Positions 58,701-64,000 of a stretch of 64,000 nt of DNA are shown piece by piece. Origin of the DNA: Gibbula magus (taxonomy: Eukaryota; Mollusca; Gastropoda; Trochida; Trochidae); the NCBI GenBank assembly GCA_936450465.1, contig OW388293.1:30323860-30387859 (forward strand). Reading direction: 5' to 3'. Within the stretch, counting starts at the first letter, position 1, and each line of letters starts with the position of its first letter. A program made the position numbers and the translations under genes. The notes beneath the pieces were generated by a model. That model ran no database searches. It had not been told where the DNA came from and saw nothing but the letters and a program-made list of their open reading frames with translations.

Positions 58701-61700
58701 GAGCCGTGAGCTCTAGATCTGTAGCTCATCTGGGTCACCAAATCTACAATATAGAATCCCCATTGGCCAAGGAGTCTTTACAAACATATAAGCTTTCTAC
58801 AGCTTTTTGTGCTCAAGAAGAAGATGAAAATAGGGTTTTAGGTCATGATGTCACAAGGTCACCAAATTTATAATTTAGAATCCCCATTTGACAAGAATTC
58901 TGTACATACAATTGAGCTAACAATGTAAAATATATTAAATACATGAATAATACGACTTAAGCATAGTGGCATCATGTCTTCAGAAGCAAACGTAAGTGTA
59001 CTTCAAAACAAATTTCACAAGACACGCCATTAAAATCACACAAGATGATATAGGAGAGTGTGAAGTAGAATGGTCATGCTATTTATGGTTGCCTTACAAC
59101 ATTGAAACAAAAACGAATTTCAAGAAGGTGCACAGCTAACATTGTATTTTAATTTAATTCATATATTTGATACATTTTCACTTTATTGCCAAACCTTCTA
59201 TCCAAAACCATTTTGAAAAAGCGATATCATAACCCCGCCGTGTTTTATCAGAGAGTTACCATGCCCTGGTGAATGACATGTGTGTATTCCTTTACAAAAC
59301 CTCTGCTGATCAGAGACATTAAAAATCAACTTGATCTGGCAGCAGCATTTTGATTTTGATACCGTTTCTTTTGGACGATAGTTTATTGCTTAACATGTTG
59401 ATATTAGGTCACCATGGCGCAAATTACAATAACAAAATCAAACTGTTAGATTTTACATTCATATCTCCGAATGTTTTCAGACTGGAACGAAAGACCCGGG
59501 TACTATTGTGACAAGTTTTGGAACGGATGGGATGCTAATCTATCGACGGAAGTGAAAGAGAGGCTGGAGATTGTGGATATTAGTGAGGGAGAATCGTCTC
59601 TATCTCTTCATATCAAGCGTAACGGACAGCGACCTAATGATTTATTTGACCCCTCACGATTCGCGTTCCGTTTCAAATAATGTTCGGTCAGTTATGACAT
59701 GTCTCTTATTACCAAGCACACTAGGTCGATCCCAAGTTTACCATGACGACCTCTATTGTAATCAAGAAGCCTTTGTTTTTTTATATTGCACTTTGAAATG
59801 GTCCGACTTTCGGAATCATTTAAGCTCATCAGGAGATTACGTCTGCGTTTTCAAATCCTATTTGACCGTGTAATAATTAACGTAACACTATGTTTACGAA
59901 TGCTTTCCGAACATTTTCTTAATCGATATCGAGATAACACGCCTAAAGACACAGTATCTATTTTCAACAGAAAACGACTATTTTGATATTATAAGTAATA
60001 AGGAGTCGTAACCGCTCCCGTCCAAAGTCAATGTTGAAATAGTGTGCTCATCGTTTATTTATGTTCAGAAGGTTTTAAGTGATCAGAGGGTTTTTAATCG
60101 TGAATGAATGCTAGTAACTTGTCCAAAATCTAGCAAACACATTTGAGACTGCTGTATCCGCAGCAAAACGTTTCTCCACTATTGGTATCTCAGGATTTTA
60201 GCGTACCCGAGACCAGTTACTAAGACCGGACTAAGAGTTGTATTTCATCTTTAATCAGCATACCTTCCGGGCGTCCTTTGACATGCCAAGTGTAATGTTA
60301 CAAAGTACCAGTAAGGTTAGCCTGAGCAAGCGTTTAACTGCGGACCAAGACCCGTCGTTTGACACCTAGAGACGTAAGTTAATTACTACTCCAAGTCTCC
60401 ATTTCAGGTACCTATTTGCTGAAGACGATAAAACCGCTTTTAGACGAACTGATAGTCGCCGAGAACGTTGATCTTGTTGACCAATGGTGCCGGAAGTGGA
60501 GCAATGTGTCTATGAATACCTTCCTAAGGAGCGAAGATTTGGGATCCGATAAACTCCGGCCTTGGCCGGAAATTGCTATATATGGACTGAAGGTTCTAAA
60601 ATATTCCGTTGTTATGGACTCTAGTTTGGATCAAGTCGTCAAATGCGAATACCACGATTTCTTAAACCCGAATCTGTATTGCGCAGCAGGCGGTATGAGT
60701 GAACTTCCGGAAGCTTTCATCAAGAAGAACTCGAATGGTTGGAATAAAGACGTTGAGCTGAGTAAACGAGTCCGGTATGGGGTCAAGGTCAAACAGGTAG
60801 ATAACTTGTATTACAAATGATACTAAACGTTAATTAAGCGGTCAATTTCTTTATTTTTATCGTATTTGTATCTCGTTTGGATCGCAGTCAATTATATTCG
60901 GATCGACTAGAACTCTATTTGAATATGGAAATTCCAATTAAGATTAGAAATTTATCTAATAAAGAAAGTCAACAAATTTGCCATTACCAAATTAATGACT
61001 CACGATAAAATATGGACACTCGTAGAATGGCTGGTAGTCCAAAGCACATATTGCTCATAAAAGGGACATGACCATTGTATATATCGCAGCAGATACCGTC
61101 TTACATCAATACTAAATGACCTTACAATGCTTTGAAATCACCGATAACACAACAGACAATGTTATAGCGATGGAAAACTATGTTATTGTGTTAACTGTGT
61201 CAAAATCATATGACCTCACTGCGATTGCTGTTGAAGAAGCATAATGGCAAGAATCGTGTTTTTATTGTATTCAATTCAAGCTGCTAAATGTTATATTATA
61301 TGACACTTGGGAAGGATTATCTGTATAGTTTACGACCAATTTTGACGATTATTATCATCATCAGCAGCATTATCATAATAAGCATCTAGTCGTAATTTCA
61401 GCATCATAATTATTATTATTACCATATATACCAGGTTGAAGTCACAGAAGACAAAGTCCAAGTAATCGGAGAGGATGTAACAACAAAGCACGAAGACGTG
61501 TACACTGGAGATGCAGTTATAATCACGGTCCCTCTCACTGTCATGAGGAGTATGGATATCCCCTTCCCCCTTGACAAGATGAGAGCTGTCAGTGCGGTGA
61601 GCTATGCTCAGAGTACCAAGATACTCCTGCAGTGCAGAACGCAGTTCTGGCAGAAACTCTATGGCATCAATGGCGGGATCTCCATAACCAACTTGCCAAT

Positions 61701-61702
61701 AG
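55762..61702 (+). CDS. L-amino-acid-oxidase-like flavin oxidase, 3' partial
   Basis: Seven exons join in frame: 55762-55777, 56472-56674, 57378-57462, 57798-57935, 59481-59582, 60408-60796 and 61435-61702 (about 400 residues, ending in phase 1). All introns are GT-AG. Residues 51-60 are [11 protein letters not shown], the dinucleotide-binding GxGxxG of the FAD domain; [10 protein letters not shown] (78-87) is the usual follow-up, GPMRIP (103-108) and [10 protein letters not shown] (275-284) are landmarks of the LAAO/MAO superfamily. Expected role: FAD-dependent oxidative deamination of amino acids or amines, releasing peroxide and ammonia; substrate is not predictable. The C-terminal FAD/substrate segment (usually GWxDTAIxSG) is missing, so the gene runs past the window or is truncated. 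No signal peptide is visible, unlike secreted LAAOs. ATG 55762 lies in an AATATGGCCG context; an acceptor-like CAG at 55704 with an open frame from 55705 means further upstream exons are possible. The exon-1 junction is the least certain. Confidence 0.85.
56306..56434. mobile_element. Short palindromic element, family P1, copy 2 (foldback)
   Basis: A 129-bp near-palindrome. CACAGGTCAAGTTTAGAGC at the left faces GCTAAACTTGGCCTGTG at the right, with TTCCGCAACAGAGATGAACG and TCTGTTGCGGAAC further in, and CTAT-GTGTG-ATAG at the centre. It lies in intron 1 of the oxidase gene and ends 37 bp before the exon-2 acceptor. Confidence 0.93.
56642..56779 (+). repeat. 49-bp triplication covering the exon-2 splice donor of the oxidase gene
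   Basis: GCAGCGTAT(G/T)AACTCTCTCAG starts at 56642, 56691 and 56740 (period 49). The unit includes the last 33 bp of exon 2, the donor GAG-GTGAGT and 16 bp of intron. The second copy has a GAG-GTGGGT donor; the third has lost it (GAAAAGTG). As 49 is not a multiple of three, use of the second donor would shift the frame. Confidence 0.93.
57936..59480. other. Oxidase intron 4
   Basis: This holds two diverged copies of a segment (GGTCACCAAATCTACAATAT at about 58733 and GGTCACCAAATTTATAATTT at about 58857), period about 124 bp. No other structure is seen. Confidence 0.5.
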
Positions 61703-62012
61703 GTAAATAAACATAAAAAAAAACAGCACCGTTAACGTACTCTGTGACCTCGCATAACTAGCTTTTAAGATTGGATTCCGCACCCCCGCACCCCCACTCT
61801 CGATCCGCCAATGCATCTAATGAAAGACCTAGCTAGTTCACGGTCACCTCTTAGTTTCTAGACCTGCTAATGTCCTTTCATTGTTAATTCATTTAATTAA
61901 AAGCTTTGGTTTTATTGGGTGTTATTGGTGCACGCGCGAGAGAAGAGAGATGGAAATGGAACGGCTCAACCTGAGCTGTTTGGTCAATGTGTTACAACAC
62001 TGTGTGACACTG
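61703..62012. other. Oxidase intron 7 or 3' flank
   Basis: Begins with a good donor (GTAAAT at 61703). No further oxidase exon is found here. Confidence 0.5.
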
Positions 62013-62015
62013 TAA

Positions 62016-62840
62016 TGCCCCTATTACACTACGAGCCGAATAGTCACGAATCATCAAGATAGAGAAAATGTTCACATTCGTAAATATTCTTAGACAATTC
62101 GTGATTAATTCTTGGAATTCGTAAATGATTATTAGTTGACGTAGTTGATACGGCAACATTCCTCCAATTCGTGGCATTCGTGAAATTTTTTTGATTTGTT
62201 CAAAAATTGTCACGAATCAACTACGAATTTTTAATTCGCAGTTGCTTCATTAACTATTCGTAACTAATTCGTGTAGTTCGTAACAAGGTCGTTAACCGTT
62301 CTTAGAAATTCGTGGTTGATATATACCGGGGATGTACCTCAGCTCATCACCCGGAAGACCGGGGTTCGATTTCCGGTCGCGTCAAACCAAAAAACGTTAT
62401 TGCTTCCTTGCTTGACACTCAGCATTATAAGGATAGAACAACGCTTGAACTGGCGCTGCTCTGTGACAGCCGGGTGCTATTTGCACATAATGAATTTCCA
62501 ATGTATGTATTGCGGACAATAAAGTGTTATTATTATATAATTGTGATGGTCTCAAACCCGAATTATTTACGAATTATTTACGAATGCCCCGAAATAAGGA
62601 CGAAATCGTTGACTAAGTGTAATCGCAACTCTTTCTTAATTATTTCGCACAAATTGTACATTAATTCTTGAACAATTCGTAAATAATTCGTATCTGTTTC
62701 GTAGGGTTTCAACATCAAAATCTACGAATTTTCGAACATGGGAAATTCCTGTTCACTAATTTTGCCGAATGTTTACGAATTTATACAATCACCTATTCGT
62801 GGCCATTCGTGATAATTCGGCTCGTAGTGAAATAGGAGCA
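62016..62840. mobile_element. TAA-flanked inverted-repeat element (Harbinger-like MITE) with nested SINE
   Basis: Ends TGCCCCTATTACACTACGAG (left, 62016) and TGCTCCTATTTCACTACGAG (complement of right, ending 62840) extend to 36 bp of inverted repeat with four differences. TAA stands on both sides (62013-62015, 62841-62843), the duplication size typical of PIF/Harbinger. The arms are full of ATTCGTGA/TTCGTAAAT words in both orientations. There is no transposase. A SINE at about 62325-62525 interrupts the middle. Confidence 0.85.
62325..62525 (+). mobile_element. tRNA-derived SINE, family S1, copy 2
   Basis: The head is GGGGATGTACCTCAGCTC and GGGGTTCGATTTCC (A and B boxes). The body, TTGCTTCCTTGCTTGACACT, GCATTATAAGGATAGAACAA and AACTGGCGCTGCTCTG, matches the SINE at 50566-50735. 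It is nested in the TAA-flanked element. Confidence 0.8.
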
Positions 62841-62843
62841 TAA

Positions 62844-63805
62844 CGCCATGCAAAAAATACGTTTGGCAGAAATAACAGTCATATAATGAATGAATAATGC
62901 ATTTATTCAGACATGGCAATTATATCCTTCATGTTACATGAAACATTCATATGTTACTTAAATGACAATACATTAGAAAAAAAAATAAAGGTAACATGAT
63001 TTTGGTGTATCCTTGATTCTGATTGGTTGATTTGCCTATGTTGAATGACAATGAATACCCGCAAATTACTTGGGGCGAATCACCGCGAACATATAAATCA
63101 TGTTCACAAGATTCGGCCCGACTCAAAATTTAATTTTTCTATTTCTCCTAATGTGTGCTCCTTACTAAACTTTGACAGGTGCCATTGTCATTTTCTAACT
63201 TGTGTATAGCATTATAGGTCACAAATAACTCTCAAAATTAATTAGTTTCATGTAACTAAAATGTTTTCAACTAGTAAGATTTTTCCAAGTTTGACGCCTT
63301 CTTCCATTCGGCTGTGTTTACCGAATGCCGTTGCCATGGCATGACGTCATAGTGATCAACCGTTTTGACGTCACAATGCTAGCGTCATTGTCACAATGGG
63401 TTAGGGCAAGTTTAAGATTGTTGTACCTAGGTCTCTTACTGTGTTGGTTCTCGCAGATACATGTTTATCGCCATCTAAGAGGATACGTGAATATTGCGAA
63501 GTGAACATAGTTGATTGACAATGTTTGAGCTTATGTGTAAATTGTTGCTAATGTACATATTACGCCGAGTATTTACATTTGTTTTGACCTGACCACACCT
63601 CTTACAAAAATGGAACAATCGCAAAGTCCTTTCCACTCATAGATAGGTACGCAAAAAGAGAGTTCGTTTCAAAATGCCTGATAACTAACGGTCATGGTAC
63701 AATATCGATAAATAGTTGCGTTTGTAAAATTTCCGGGATTCATTGCTATTAACACCCGCAAATTTCAGCGTTTAAAACCTCAGGCTAACGCCGTCAAAAA
63801 TCAAA
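62844..63805. other. No gene seen
   Basis: Two CRE-like boxes (ATGACGTCAT about 63341 and TTTGACGTCAC about 63364) lie within 40 bp. No exon of the oxidase C-terminus is recognisable. Confidence 0.4.
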
Positions 63806-64000
63806 ATGGCGGCTAAACCACGAGATCTACGACTTTGTCATGATCTACTTTTTTGCTCGTATTGTTATTGCGCATCCTTTGCAAAATATTGCAAGTCTCT
63901 ATGTCGATTTTGGAAATTTCTCCCATATTTAAGTATTAGGTGTTCGCTAATGCATTTGACAATGGTTTCATCACCAATCCTTCCGCTGCACATATATGCA
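63806..64000 (+). CDS. Possible first exon of an unknown gene (open to window end)
   Basis: AAAATGGCGGCTAAACC has both a good Kozak context and the YY1-like ATGGCGGC word frequent at animal gene starts. The frame stays open for 65 codons to the end of the window and begins MAAKPRDLRLCHDL, followed by a Cys-rich stretch. No family is recognised, and chance openness or an alternative intronic position within the oxidase gene is quite possible. Confidence 0.2.
   Translation, partial: MAAKPRDLRLCHDLLFCSYCYCASFAKYCKSLCRFWKFLPYLSIRCSLMHLTMVSSPILPLHIYA

Noticed and set aside
59583..59680. Continuation of oxidase exon 5 to the stop at 59678
   Set aside because: A GTGAGG donor at 59583 gives the exact phase needed for exon 6 (60408), and the extension has no oxidase-like motifs.

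Overview
This is a eukaryotic, AT-rich, gene-poor and repeat-dense chromosomal window. Coding sequence is split into short exons by GT-AG introns of about 0.3 to 4 kb. The repeats (LINE/L2 and other LINE tails, a Gypsy fragment, tRNA-derived SINEs, many short inverted-repeat elements) and the protein families fit a marine invertebrate, most likely a mollusc. That assignment is inference from repeat character; nothing in the window proves the species.

Three multi-exon genes are visible, all on the + strand. (1) Positions 1524-3119 hold the last three exons of an SLC16 monocarboxylate transporter of the MCT8/MCT10 type (gene A); its 5' half lies left of the window. (2) Positions 16067-34293 hold a complete six-exon paralogue (gene B, about 534 residues). 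Every splice phase was checked by hand and closes. (3) Positions 55762-61702 hold seven exons of an L-amino-acid-oxidase-like flavoprotein whose C-terminal part is not found in the window.

Genes A and B are tandem paralogues with the same intron positions. Part of their third-last and second-last exons is almost identical in DNA, while the adjoining half of the same exon is strongly diverged, which looks like gene conversion. Both genes also carry tandem copies of the acceptor side of the penultimate conserved exon. In gene A these copies stay in frame and could add 32 residues.

The remaining sequence is mostly mobile and repetitive. There is a hAT-type non-autonomous element with a perfect 8-bp target duplication (11839-13189). 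Two related long-TIR elements have 8-9 bp duplications (7504-7721, and 17078-17849 with a TAA-flanked element nested inside it). Other inverted-repeat elements are flanked by TTAA (24702-25211), TA (37439-38767) and TAA (62016-62840, with a SINE inside). A truncated Gypsy element lies antisense in a gene B intron (27308-29313), and LINE fragments lie at 6575-7125, 33063-33960, 50745-51550 and 53345-54510. From 39 to 46.7 kb runs a block of satellite-like arrays, two of them packed with AGGTCA half-sites.

The genes do not form an obvious pathway. A transporter for aromatic amino acids or thyroid-hormone-like compounds next to an amino-acid oxidase is suggestive only.
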